Source of the DNA: Ophiodon elongatus
Lineage: Eukaryota > Chordata > Actinopteri > Perciformes > Hexagrammidae
Assembly: GCA_016806645.1 (NCBI GenBank)
Contig: JACSYO010002062.1
Location: 956,001 to 1,020,000 of the forward strand
Length of the DNA: 64,000 nt
Direction: 5' to 3'
A program made the translations under genes and the position numbers. This document shows positions 32,262 through 45,095 of the stretch, piece after piece. The notes below the pieces were generated by a model. That model searched no databases. It had not been told where the DNA came from and saw nothing but the letters and a program-made list of their open reading frames with translations. Positions within the stretch are counted from its first letter, which is position 1. Every line of letters starts with the position of its first letter.

Positions 32262-32850
32262 ATATTATATATCACCATTAATGCACATTACTAACTCTAC
32301 TTATTCCCCGGAGTCTTTGTGCTTTCTCTCCTCACAGGTTCACATGGGTCGTGGTTATATCTGGACCCAGGTCCTGCCCGACACCTACTGTTATTATCAT
32401 TATTAGTTTCATTGCAATTAGTATTGCCAATACCATTACTGCTTTTATTATCATTATCATTCTACTATATCCACTGTTGCTGTTATTTTTGGTAATTGTA
32501 ACTTTTTCATCATGCCTACTACTCTCATTACATGAATCATTTCTGTCATATGCATTGAATGTGTTGTTACTATGTTGTGTTAATTCTGTACACATGACAT
32601 ATATTGTACTTCTGTCCATCCTGATAGAGGATCCTCCTCTGTTGCTCCCTAACCCTAACCCTAAGGTTTCTTCCCTCTTTCTCCCCGTTAATAGGTTCTT
32701 TTTCAGGGGAGTTTTTCCTGTTCGTATGTGAGGTCCCGGGACAGAGGATGTCGTATGTGTACAGATCGTAAAGCCCTCTGAGGCAAATTTGTGATTTGTG
32801 ATTTGGGGCTATACAAAATAAATTGAATTGAATAGAATTGATATTGAAGC
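32262..32850 (+). mobile_element. L2-clade LINE 3' end
   Basis: It matches, in the same order, the 3' UTR at 61190-61640: CATTACTAACTCTACTT, GGAGTCTTTGTGCTTTCTC, ATCTGGACCC, ATCCTGATAGAGGATCCTCC, GGGGAGTTTTTCCTG, GGGACAGAGGATGTCGTATG, GTAAAGCCCTCTGAGGCAAA, and a TTGAATTGAATAGAATTG tail. An ATT-rich insertion (about 32392-32540) is absent from the other copy. A triple CCCTAA string lies at 32648-32665. Confidence 0.8.
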
Positions 32851-34980
32851 TGCTGTATTCCTGAACTCCTGTGGTGTGTTGATAACACATCCGTCATATC
32901 TGATTAAAGCACGGCAGGTCCAAAACCTGTGTGGCCCAACGATGCTCGTCTGTCACAGAGCAACACAAATTATGAGTGATGTGTGGTGATCGCAGAGGCA
33001 AGTAAAAGTTTTATGTTGAAGTTGTTTTTCGGGACCACTCAGAGAGTTTTGGGTGAAACAATTCTTTTGCTGGCCTGATTAGATATGCTGGAGAGTTTTC
33101 TGTTTAGTGGTGAGGGCAATGTACCAGGATGAAATGTTAACAGGAGCAGTGAAGAGAATTCACAGGACAGCTAACAAAGCCATATCCATAGCATCCCAGA
33201 TTCAATCACAAGTTTAGCAGTGGTGGGATCAATAACCATATCCACAACCACAGCTTCAGCCCAGCACAGCCAGGCAGAGCAGCCGGTGGCTCTACGCTGA
33301 CGCAGCTCAGCCTTTTGAAAGGAAGACTGAGAAATAAATGCATCATGGAAGGAGTCACATCATCTCTTCTTTCTGTTGTATCTGCAGAGTATTCCTCTAA
33401 CCTGGCAGTGTGTTACAACTGGACTGGAACAACACACTGATTGATGTTTGTGGGGATTTTCTTTTATACATATTCAAAATGAGGGAGCCTGCGATACATT
33501 TTTTTACTGCCGATGACTGTTTCTCTCTAATTGTTGTGCATATGACAATAAGTAACTTGAAACGAAATAACTGGAAACACTAACTGTTCCTGTGGAACAT
33601 GGGGAATGCAAAAAGATATTGCCAGAAACGCGTGGAATGTGAGGGAATGCAAAACGAGATTATTTAAAAGTTAAAACCCATGAAATGTTACAGTTATTAC
33701 ATTATGTATTGTACATAGGAATGTAATTATTAAGCCGATAGGGTGATGTCCACACTGCAGCTCTATCAGAGAGAACGTTCGCTGTAGATCCGGTAGAAGG
33801 TGTTGCATTATTCCTTCCAGGACGGCCTGTTCCGTCTCTTCATCCACCTAACCTTTAGACATCAGAGAAGACTTGTACATTTTCCTCTCTTATAGTTATC
33901 ATGAATTATGAAAAACCATCTCATCATAAGGAGAACACCTGCTCGTACTAGAAAGCAGCTAATGAGCAGGTGTATAACGAGCTTGTCGGCGTCTCGTTAT
34001 ACAACAAGGTAAATGTCAAGGTAGACGTACAAAAGAGCACTTTAACATTATAGTGAGATCCTAACAAGGGAATGGCTGGTGCTCGTCTGTTTAAAAATCT
34101 GACGCTGATTAATGTTCAAGTCTGTTTTCAAAATAAGCTCAGTCTTCACAAATATTTGATATGATGAGCTGCCATAAAAACACAAAACTGTACAGATTCA
34201 GTGCAATGAAAGCAGAAGGTGATAAACACTTGAAAATAGCAACGATAACACACCATGGCCTACATCACTACACATAATGTGTGTGTGTGTGTGTGTGTGT
34301 TTGTATATGCATCTCGTATGTACACACTCACCTGATTCGTACTGACAGAATGAGGGGGCCTTCCATAATGTGTGCTCAAGCAGAAAAAAAGTGCGAGTGC
34401 TGAGGCAGTGTAGGGCTACTTGGTGATTCATGTGGAGTTGTTCTGTCTTCTAGATGGCAGCTGACTGACTGGCCTAAGAGCCCCCCCGCCCCCAAAAAAG
34501 GAAGCACATCTCTGTTTATTTTATAGCATTGATATGTGTTTAAATATGTGTGAAAGATTCGAAAGGCCTGGTGATAATTCTTTGTAGATTTGGCATTACG
34601 AACGAAACCTACAAAATCAACAGCTTTTTAAAGCCTAGTAAAATTGTACAGCGGTTAAAAGAAAAACATATTTTCTTGAGGCTGTCTGAAATGTTTCTAT
34701 TTTGAATACATGGCAGCTCATGTTTATGCGCAAAACATTTACCAACCTCAGAATGCATCCTACACGTCCTGTCCCTGACACTAAATTATGGAAGCAAGAT
34801 ACCAACAAATCGCTATGTCTGCGGCTTACATCTTGCCCCGAGTTGGAGTCATGAATCTTTAAACACCCTGGAAGTCAGTGTGCAGCCGTTGATTCTTCTG
34901 CTAACGAGACCAAGAGTGTACAGTAACTCTGTGTGAGGCTTTACTTAGGGTCATGTGCTTGGAGCTAGGTGCAAACTTTA
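32851..34980. other. Intergenic; one short GT tract
   Basis: A GT microsatellite lies at about 34278-34300. No exon, RNA gene or nameable repeat was recognised otherwise. Confidence 0.35.
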
Positions 34981-35560
34981 GCATGCTAACATGCACACAA
35001 TAAAGAGGCAAGGTCCCGCACCTTCCAGTGGACCACCATGGGATTTTATTTTGGAGAAAATATGTACGGTAGTCAATGGCACATATTAGAATGTGAAAAT
35101 ACATGAATAGAAAGACGTCACACCCAAAAATCGTGTCAGTCACGTCTCTTTCTGAAGCTACGATGCCAGTTTGTTTCGTAGCAGGATGTTCTCACACCAA
35201 CGACGGGTATTGCTCGTTCTTTTGCTTCCAGGCTGATAAAATTAGTTGCTGGATCAAACACATAACGTTACATTTGTGCGTGGAACATAGCTAAGTTAGC
35301 TAGCTAGCTTGCAAGCCAAAATTATCTTTTTTTGACAAACATCATTGACAAACATCATTTACGCTTAATTCATTACACAATTCAAACGGGATTTTTAAAA
35401 AAAGGCATTTTGCAGTTGACTACTGTACATATGCCTTCCAAAATAATCTCTGTGGCAATGCTAAATTACTGATGTTTAGCAGGTACCATCTTTACCATAT
35501 TAGTTTACAATGTTAGCATGCTAACATTCACTTATTAGTACTAAATAAAAGTACAGCTAG
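34981..35560 (+). mobile_element. THAP-domain transposon fragment
   Basis: A frame at about 35163-35292 opens with MPVCFVAGCSHTND, followed by YCSFFCFQADKISCWI. This has the THAP zinc-finger pattern: Met-Pro, C-x4-C, FF-F-A-D, and a W about 20 residues on. THAP domains occur in P-element-like transposases and in host THAP proteins. The frame ends before the second half of the finger (the C-x2-H pair and AVPTIF box), so this is a fossil. Flanks such as GGAGAAAATATGTACGGTAGTCAATGGC are repeat-like. Confidence 0.5.
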
Positions 35561-37419
35561 AGTATTTGCTGTGCATGTAATTGGTCATGAATGACAAACA
35601 AACATTTCCCTGATGGTGGTGCTAGGTGAACACCAAAGTTATTACAATTAATTCTGAGGAGAACATGTAGGGCTACTCCAAATACTATGATTTAGTGCAT
35701 TCCCTGTTGCTCTCAGTATACAATGCTACTGTTCTCGTTGCTAACGGAAAATGGTGGACACTGACAGCTAGTGCTTAGAACTGATAATCGTGATACCAAA
35801 TCATCTGAGAAGTAGCGTGAGGAAGAATACAGCACGAGCAAATAGAAGGGTTAGGCTACTTTGAAGTAATACAAGGAAATTATGAATTCTAAAAAAATGT
35901 AACACATAAATGCTGGGTTCATTATCATGGGATGTTAATTTGTTACAATCTTCTCATCCTTTTAGCTGATCGTGTCGTTTTTCATCCATAGTTTTATTGC
36001 TGAATTTTGTTGAAATGCCAAAGCATCATTTTCAGAGCAATGTGTGCTCACACTGTTGATGCGGTCTGTGGCTGCACTCTGTTTGCCATTTACTTCATGT
36101 CATATACAGTATGTGTGTATGTGTGTGTGTCTCCAGTTTGGCACTTTATTTTTGCCCAACAACAGATGGTGTCTCCATGTGCTTCCTGTCCTCTCATCTT
36201 TCATTTCCTCCCAGCGTGTTCTGCAGCACGCCGCTGTGCGTTTAAAGAGACACTTCACAATATTCTCCCCTCTCATCCTTGAGGGGTGAGATCTTGAGAG
36301 TTCAGACGCCGCTGGAGACTGGTAATCACCGACACTCACTTATTCTCACAGTACGTCTAAAGGCCCTATCTGTACCGCAGCGGTGCTTTTTGCTTTCAGC
36401 TTCTTGTCAAGAAATGCTCTTGTCCTTTAGCCTTCTAGCAAATATAAATACGGAGGCTGACAGTTGAAGCACCACCAAAAGGAATTATTTACACATAACA
36501 TGGCAGCCCAATTATAAATGCTTAGAACTTTAAATGATTCATCAACTGTTAAAAAAGCAATTAGTTACAACTTATAAACCCTTTATAAAGGGTGACTTAT
36601 GAGAAAGTATTTCCTTGACATTGGAGTTAACAACAGCTGACACTTTGACCTGCAATCTACAGTGTGTTTCAGCTGCAGATGTCTGCATGGAGGGTTAATC
36701 CATAGGCTGTTTTTGGCTCGGTGATCATTTCAGTTAGTGCGTCACGGACAACCTTTGCATTAGCTGGAAAGACGTTTACAAGTCTGAGTCCAAGTCCGTA
36801 TTTTTCATCCAAAAGTTGTCACACGTTTAAAAAGACGACCTCGCGTTTACACACCGACTCCGAAACTTTCGTCGGTCATTAACGTTTTCTGAATAGGTGT
36901 GATTTTCTGCATTTTTTTCCGTGTCCGCCAGGAGTTGTTGGACCACTCGGAGCCGCCGTACATCCAAAATGGCATCTGATGAGCTGATTCACTTTGTTCA
37001 TTCCAGGCGGCATGTAATGGTCTGCATATAATATCTTGGCTCTTTTGATTGACATCGCTTGGCGCCCGAATCAACTGAATTTAAAGCTGCAGGACAATTC
37101 AAAATTAACTACTTTATTTTAAGAGTCACATTTTTCAAAAGCTTTCTGTTATGTTTTTTTTTTTTTTTTTATTCAGCCTTTATTTTACTTGAAATGAGAG
37201 AAAATAATTTATTTATAATTAGAGTATGTATTATTTATAATTAATCCAGTTCTTTATTTGATTTGACAGTCAGTTGTTGACCACATACAGACGTTAATAC
37301 TAAACTGTTGGCTACTTCAATACATATGGCACAAAATCATATAGCGCAAATTAAACATTATTGTGATATTCCGGACCTTTGGATGAGGAAACTCTCTCTA
37401 ACTGGACCTCGCTGAATTT
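35561..37419. other. No recognisable feature
   Basis: Intergenic AT-rich sequence. Open frames near 36000-36340 overlap in three frames without domain or splice support. Confidence 0.35.
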
Positions 37420-37685
37420 TAGTTGAATACCCCTGACATATGCTTTAAGGCGGGCTTACTGTGATTGACAGGTCTCTACCAGAGCCGTATATGGCATCTC
37501 TACGTCAATTCCTCAGCATTGGTAACTTCTGTTCATTGGTTGCAAAAAAAAAGACATGCCGATGGCCATATTCCAAAATGCCGACGGCAGAATTGCTGAA
37601 TTCGAGGCTTTAAAACGTCAGTCCACAAACCAACGGGTGACGTCACGATGACTACGTCCACTTCTTCTATACAGTCCATGGTTGC
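37420..37685 (-). repeat. Family A dispersed repeat, antisense 5' part
   Basis: In reverse it shows GGCGGGCTTACTGTGATTGACAGG, the CTCTACGTCAATTCCTC block, GTCCACAAACCAACGGGTGACG and the outer end ACTTCTTCTATACAGTCCATGG. Confidence 0.75.
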
Positions 37686-39817
37686 TTTGTCTCCCAGTAC
37701 GACAAATTAACGAATACGGAGGTGCAGAATTTAAAGATAGATCATCGAAGGTGATTGCAGAAGCTTGGAATCGGGCGTGATCTCAAAACAAAGGATGTAA
37801 GAAAGATCAGACAGTAGGTGATTGTGCTCTATAGCTTAACGATAGCTTCTCGCTAACGTCGTTCATTCACCAGCGTTAACGATTGCATCCACTTAATTAA
37901 TTCAGTTCATTTCGGAATTTTCGCAAAATATTGAATAATAAAACACATCAGACTCAGTGTGCGAGGTTTCTGCGTGAGACGGGTTTTATAGGATGAAAAA
38001 ATGGTGTGCAGACGCCTTAAGTCTGTCCATTACACGGGTCATTGTGTAATATTTCAAACACGCTGACATGCTGTCGTGCATGAAAACCCCTGACTGCAGA
38101 CTTTTTTCCTCTCCTTTAGTCTCGATGACGGCTGAAACTGTAGTAAGTCTGGGTTTCGGGGGCGTTTACGTTTTGTGGTAGAAACTGGAGCCGACTTCTG
38201 CTTTTCTGCTGTGCAAGTAAACAGGAACTTCCTCTTATTTTTCATCACCTGCTACTGGCACAGTTATGACCCCGGAGGAATATTTTTTCAGTAGCATGAG
38301 ATGCTGATTATAAACACCATGCCCTCACACACACACACACCTGTTCATAGCGTTGTTTAGACTCACTGTGCAGACAGAGGAACATATGATATGATATGCA
38401 ATAACCAGGCTGGTCGAATCTGTGTTAGTAATACTTCATTTTATTCATAGTCCTGAGGTCAGCTAAACATCATAATATCGTATGGGTTAATTGAACATGT
38501 GTAGCTGTGATGTAGTACTGTAAATGGTGAAACTGTGACACTATGGCTCCACCTTGTGGTGATAGTATGCACCGCATCCTTTACTTCATTCTCTGTCGTA
38601 CGCTTCACATGAAAGTACAAGATGATTATTGCGTGTTTACATCTGTGCTTTTATTTCCCTTTTTTTGCTCATCAGAAAACAGAAACTATTTCCTACAACA
38701 AATAGTGTGACAACCGATTTAAAAATATAAAAGAATGCAGATCAAACCTGGTCATTTGCTATATCTTTGATTGTCTGTGGGTTAGGGTTCGTCTATGCGC
38801 AATAAGTCTGAGAAAAGGTCAGCGTTAAAATGTGATAAGCAGTAGAACATACAAATGCAGTGCATGCCATATGGAAATAAAACATTTAAAATACAGACAT
38901 AATATGGAAAAATATTTTTTTATGTGAAACATGAAAATGTCCACGGAAGCCTTTATAATACAGACAGTTTGAAAATAATAAATAGTCAAAGTAAATATTA
39001 TATCATGGTCTATTTAAATGTTGTCCCCCCCCAGAACTTTTCACCATATCTCATGGTAATTCTCTGTGTGAAATGAGTAAAAATGTATCCCGTTACTCAG
39101 TGTAATAAATGAACGCTAAAATGAGCGTCTTTAAAAGATTCCAATATGAAATAATAATCAATAAATGACCAACAACCGGGGTGAGATTATGACACATTGG
39201 ACAGGAGGGCGAGACTGTTCAGCTGCTGTTCACTTACTTGATGGGGATCAGTATAAAGCTGGTAGGACCTCTAGTGTTCACGAGCAGAAATTACATCTTT
39301 TCAATTTCAGGCTCTGAATAAAGAAAGAGTGTTTTGTTTGTTGTTGTTCTTGATCTTACGCTTTCCATCATGTCCAGTATACAATTGGTAAAGTGAGATC
39401 TATTGAGTTCCCTCATCCCCCTTTAAACAGCCACATACTCCCTTCCTATGTATGTATTACAGATTGTATATTTTTAGTCCGACAATAGCAGACGGGCAAC
39501 ACCCACTGTTTCTGCTTCCTCTGTACGTCTTTCCCCCGTATCGCCACTCAACATGCCAAAGAAAACCTACACACACGCACACACAAGTTATGGCGTAATG
39601 ACACATGTATAGGACGACCACTGTTACCGTTTTCACTTTATTGTTGGTTTTCAGCCTTCAAAAGAAATCCTTTTTGAACACACGTTTGTATAGTTACAGA
39701 ATAGTCTCAATGCTTTAAAAAAAACAAAAAGAGAAGAAAAAAACACTCAACAGTACCAAGTTTTATTTTCCATTTTTTTTCAACTCTGTCCTCTCCCTGG
39801 ACTCTGTTACATGCTCT

Positions 39818-39856
<39 letters not shown>

Positions 39857-40544
39857 GCCCCAGTGGGACAGCTATGACCGAGGTCGCCGGGTCAAGGGAA
39901 ACCGGCCAATCGGAGATGTGCCGCTCCCCATTTCCTGTCCCGAATGGCAAGCATTCCCCCGGCAGGCCGACCAAGGATGTCAGAGGATCTGCACAAATCC
40001 TTCAGTGGGCGCTTTAATAGCTTTTATTCACACCGGACACTTGCGTCAACTTAAACTGAACTCCGTCGATGTCCCTTTTAGAATGAAAAAACTCAAATAC
40101 AACTTCATGACACTGAGAGCAACTGTAGGCCCGTGTTAGTGGACTGTGAATCTGTGTGTGGCCTGGGTGCTTCCTATTAAGCCCCAAAAATGTGGTTTAA
40201 TCCTCCAACACTTCTTCTCCGAAAAATAGGGAGAAGTTGTAACTGGGGGCTTCCAGCAGCTCAGGTGCGTATTTAAAGTACCAGTAACAGAGTGTACTCG
40301 GTAAATCACATTATGTGACCCAGTGCAACATTCTGCACTGATGAAGGTGAATTGACAGAAAACTAAAACAGAAACGTTCCTCCCCAGCTGCGAGTTGACT
40401 TCCCGAGCCAGGCAGAATAAACATTCCCACTCCCGGCCACCAGGGGGCCGACGCCGAGAGTGTAGGATGTTTACACTTCCTGGAGCTCAGAGATCAAAGT
40501 TCATACCGAGGTTAAAATTCGACAAAACACATTTTATAAAAAGG
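37686..40544. other. Intergenic; short CA/GT tracts
   Basis: CA tract near 38328-38340 and GT tract at about 39821-39852. The frame downstream of the GT tract (39823-40139) is discussed under rejected items. No gene supported. Confidence 0.35.
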
Positions 40545-41020
40545 TCTTCGAAAGACAGACTGAATACAAGAAGTGGACGCAGTCGCCGTGATGTCACCCA
40601 TTGGTTTGTGGAAGTCTCGGGGTTTGGCATTTTGGGTGTCGCCATCTTCCCTTTTTGCAGCCAGAAGGGAGACGAGAGGGTGGAGCGAAGTACATCCAAA
40701 CGCTGAATGAGACATTTGTAGGCGAGCAAAATGTTACAATTAACTTTCATAAAATGAAAACACACTGTGAACGGGTTTGAGTTATAAAACAAATAACACG
40801 GACCACTCCTTGATGTTATGTGCGACCTGTCAATCACAATGTAAACGAATATAAATATAAATATATATAAATGAACTTCATGCTGTATTGAAGAATACTT
40901 GAAACTAGAGATTGAGGCCATAAACTCATGTTTACAATGTTTACTGAGGTAATAAATTAAGAGAGAAGTAGGGTCATTTTCTCATAGACTTCTATACAAT
41001 TAGACTTCTTTTTGCATCGA
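40545..41020 (+). repeat. Family A dispersed repeat, near full length
   Basis: It contains AGACTGAATACAAGAAGTGG, GTGATGTCACCCATTGGTTTGTGG, GTGTCGCCATCTTCC, GACCTGTCAATCACAATG, the AAACTCATGTTTACAATGTTTACTGAGG core and CTCATAGACTTCTATACAAT, in the family order. The end beyond TTTTTGCA is replaced by unrelated sequence. Confidence 0.8.
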
Positions 41021-43200
41021 ATTGTTCATTATTATTACATAACTCACAAGAGAAAAAGTCAAAACAGAAATATTTGTCTCCTTCCCCATGCCGTCAAGTC
41101 TTCTCGTGACTTCAGAGATTTATCCAGCGACCCTCACCGGGGTCCCGACCCCCCCACTTTGGGAACCTCGCTCCAGGCTGATAGTTTGAGTTTTTTTTCC
41201 CCAACTGTGTTTACATAGGATCTTTTTCTTCCACAGAAAGTAGTATGCTGTTTTCTCGTAGGACACACTGCTGCTACAGTATACGAGCACCAGAAATGAA
41301 ATATCCAACGCACCTCTTTACCTACATTCACATTCTTCCCCCACCGAGACACATTTGACAGGAAATCCTCCGTGATTCTTTCATAAAGAAAGTGATAAGG
41401 GATTTATTTATCTAAATATCGTAGCTGCAACAAATATACTGCTGCATCACAAGTGGCTCGGTGGGACAGCCCGTTTCCTCAGAGGAGCTTTGGAGAGAGA
41501 GAGAGACTCTAAAGGGTTCTCCTCGGCCGAGGGGGGAGCGACCGGGACTGTTTGGACAGAAACTGCTCAAAAAAGAAAAGAAGCACAGCATGTTTTCATT
41601 CATGGTATGATGAATGCGGGGGTGGAGGAGTCTAGTAATATTAGAATGCTTCCTTCCGTCCTTCCTTCCCTGTCTGTGGTCTTGAAGTGTATGTTACACC
41701 CACTTCCCCCCTCAGCTCCGGCTGATTAGTTTGGGGGGGGGGGGGGCTGTGGGGTGTACCGTTTTCATCCTCTTCCACCTTCTTCTCCCGCAGTTCCACC
41801 GTCGCCTCGCTCTCCCTCTCCTTCTTTCTGTCTTGCTCCTCTTTCCCTTCTACCCATCTCTCCTTCCATTCCCCCCCCCCCTCCCCCACCCCCTCCACCC
41901 CCCACTCCCCCCCCCCAGGAGAAGATGAAGCCACTCCCATCCACAGGGAACTGAATGGAGACAACTATCCCCGGCCGCCGTTTCTCCCGAGAGGAATCGC
42001 ATTCCTTTCCTCCTCCCTCCACTGGTTCTGTGACTTTTTTACTTTGCTCCCATTGGTACATATTTGCTTTTGCTGTATATTGAGTGTCCCCCACCCCCCC
42101 ATGATTAGATTATGTTTATCTCAATAACAGCCGTGCAACTCGTGCCCTTTCTCACTTTCACGGCAGTTCGTTCGAGACCTTTTTATTGAAAAGGAACCCC
42201 TCACTCAAAGTGATTCATTCTAATTAGAATTAGAATTAGAATAATTAGAATTCACGTGTGACTCAAAAGCACTACACATGAACTATGAAAAGTTTATGGT
42301 ATTTTAAGTCCTTCAATTTAGTGTCAGGGGTTTAATTTTTAGTAGCTCGGGCCAGTGGTTGTATCGGTTATGATGACACCGTACGGCCCAACCGTGGCAG
42401 CCGGCCAACAGAAGCCCACATGTTCACACAAAGCTGATCAAGCTGCCAAAGAAAGCTCTCTGTATTTTGAGTACAGTTGCGTGGCGCCTTTCCCACGGCG
42501 GCGCACCGGAAGTGATGCGTTTTTACATCCACCAGCCGGAGCTGAAGGTGGCAGGAAAGGAAGGGAGGGCCCACAGCCACGGAGCAGCAGCTGGGACCGA
42601 GGAACTGGAGCGGAGGTTCAGATCAAAATGAAATAAAAAGACCCCCTCTGCGTTCAGAGGGAGGATTCAAGTTTAAAGGAATTGCACGGAAGATTTCAGG
42701 CGTACATCGACTGTGTCTGTGTAATTACATCTCACTGCCAGCGGGGGGAGACAAAGGCTCCGCAAGTAGGTTTAATATATTATTATACAAAAATTTTTGT
42801 GGTACTTAGCTCAGACTTTCCGTAGTACAACAGCCTCACATAGGTCACACCTACGTACCGCCGTTAGCGCAACATTAGCCAGCAGACGGCTGCAACGGTA
42901 TCATAACTGATAAACCTGATGTGTCCAAAATGTGAAAATAAAACCCAGCTTGTGTTAAACCGTGATTTTCCTTTAATGTAATTACGCTCTACGTTGATAT
43001 CTCCCATAGCCATCGTCCTTTAAACCAGCGGCCTCTATACTCACAGGCGTGCACAGCGGGGTCGAAGCGCAGCGATGGTACTAGCAGTTGGCTGCTGCAA
43101 ACATCCGACTGAAAGCCCCAGAACCTAAAACCAGCTTCCAGTCAAGGATGTTTACAGTAGCCCTGACTGCCAACCGGCCCTTAGGAGAGGATGCAGCACC
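41021..43200. other. Intergenic with pyrimidine/C-rich low complexity
   Basis: A G-run near 41730-41746 and a C/T-rich block (41870-41915) generate long artificial Pro- and Gly-rich frames on both strands. GGTCCCGACCCCCCCACTTTGGGAACC near 41141 resembles a common teleost repeat fragment. No gene supported. Confidence 0.35.
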
Positions 43201-43204
43201 TACG

Positions 43205-43224
43205 AACACACACACGCACGCGCG

Positions 43225-43280
<56 letters not shown>

Positions 43281-43436
43281 ATGCACACACACACACACCA
43301 TGCACACACACACACACACCATCCACACACACACCATGCACACACACACCATGCGCACACACACACACACACCATATGCACACACACACACCATGCACAC
43401 ACACACACCATGCACACACACACACACCATGCACAC
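43205..43436. repeat. CA microsatellite with embedded CACCATGCA minisatellite
   Basis: A pure CA tract passes into about eight higher-order units of the form ACCATGCACACACACAC, with variants CCATCC, CCATGCG and CCATATG. This gives a nested repeat of roughly 17-28 bp period. Confidence 0.92.
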
Positions 43437-43548
43437 ATGCCCTATCACTGCAACAAAAAATTAATAATTAATCGCCAAACAAGTGAAAAAAATCTTTGCA
43501 TTTGCAAATATATTCCAACTGCAGTGCAGTGTAATCTACTGTTAACGT

Positions 43549-43549
43549 T

Positions 43550-43614
<65 letters not shown>
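43549..43614. repeat. (CA)n microsatellite
   Basis: About 31 uninterrupted CA units. Confidence 0.95.
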
Positions 43615-43616
<2 letters not shown>

Positions 43617-44173
43617 CTGACATGAGAGAACACCGTCACAAAACTCCCGGAAAGACCGGCGTCTGTCCCCGCCGCCAGCCCGGTGACTTCTCCTCCACAC
43701 AGCGGACGCCTCCTGCCTGCGTCACTTCCCGCTCTGTTCTTTCTCTTTGACCCGCTTTCATGCTCGAGAGGCTTAATGACGATCCATCATCGCACCAAAA
43801 AAAGTACAGGATGAACGGAAGGAGAGAAAAAAAAATGATACTGGTGCCGTCCTTTACAAATGGGATTTTTGTTTTTGTGAATCATAATTTTTTTTCGTTT
43901 GGATTTTTTTCTGCAGTGTCGAAGATGTCTGCTGTTAAATAAAAATAAGTTTTAAAAAAAGAAAGAAAAAAAAGTAGGATTTGAATGCACAAGCCCCGTT
44001 GTGGTGTTAAAGCTCCAGCGTTAAGAGAGCAGCCTCCATTCCCCTCTGCTTCACAGTGCTGAGCACTGACCAGCAGAGTTAATAGTTTCCACCATGTTTT
44101 TTTCTCTCTCCCGGGCTTTTGTTGTCCAGTAAGCATTCTATCAGCATGTGACATTCCACAACCTTAACTCCCA

Positions 44174-44176
<3 letters not shown>

Positions 44177-44236
<60 letters not shown>

Positions 44237-44320
44237 CATATTTACCATGTAAACACAACTCGGCCTTTCTGTTTAGCCATCATACACACTCCCACGGCTC
44301 AGCATGCGTACACACACACA

Positions 44321-44356
<36 letters not shown>

Positions 44357-44528
44357 CACACACGCACACACACAAATCTAATTACTTCTTCACACACAAA
44401 TGAATGTGGAGGACTCCCATAGTGTCCTTTCTGACCCTCACCCCCCCAACCCAAATGCTTACTTCCTGTTTCTTCCTCCCTGTGCCTTACTCGTCCACTT
44501 TTTATTTATATCAGACCACACACACACG

Positions 44529-44559
<31 letters not shown>

Positions 44560-44730
44560 CACACACCACACACACACAAAGTGAAAGTGTGTGTACAGTA
44601 TCTGTTTAGAATACAAACCTTTGACTGCCATGCTGTGTGACTTAAAACTTTGCAACTTATTTTGTGTGTGTGTGTCTGACAGAGACAGAGTGAGTTGCCA
44701 TGTCTTTGTAAGCATGGGCATGAATGTGCC

Positions 44731-44777
<47 letters not shown>

Positions 44778-44782
44778 GAGAG

Positions 44783-44828
<46 letters not shown>
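44177..44828. repeat. Microsatellite cluster: (CA)n, (CA)n, (CA)n, (GT)n, (GA)n
   Basis: CA tracts lie at about 44177-44232, 44310-44375 and 44517-44578. A GT tract at about 44733-44771 is followed by a GA tract at about 44790-44826. All long frames across them are repeat-encoded (His-Thr, Val-Cys, Leu-Ser or Glu-Arg). Confidence 0.93.
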
Positions 44829-45095
44829 GGAGAGTGAAAGAGCAAGAGAGCATGTAATCACATGCGTGTCCTGTGCTGAGATAAAGACAGGAATGCCGTT
44901 TCTCCCCCGGTCCCTCCCTCTCCTTGGCCAACAAAGGGCCGAAGTGTCAAGCTACTGTAAAGCAAGCAGCGCCTTTCAACACGACGTGTACTAAAACTGA
45001 ATTAAATGAGAGTTTCTAAAGCCACTCAGGGCTCCTGACATTTTTGCTACTACACAGGGATAGGAGCGTTATCAGGGCCGATCCTGACTTGTTCT

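Noticed and set aside
39823..40139. Possible exon after a GT tract and a CCTGCCCCAG acceptor
   Set aside because: The acceptor looks good, but two overlapping frames are equally open, neither shows a known motif, and no partner exon was found.
41731..42094. Pro-rich (+) and Gly-rich (-) frames
   Set aside because: They are encoded by C/T-rich low-complexity sequence. The AG before GAGAAGATGAAG is preceded by a C-run but leads to only 11 codons.
43205..43436. CRISPR-like regular spacing of CCATG units
   Set aside because: The spacers are CA repeats rather than unique sequences, and the genome is eukaryotic. This is a nested satellite.
43088..43625. Long His-Thr and Val-Cys ORFs on both strands
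   Set aside because: Pure products of CA/GT dinucleotide repeats. The same holds for the repeat-encoded frames near 21700-22080, 44500-44930, 52050-52300, 56500-56980 and 61930-62220.
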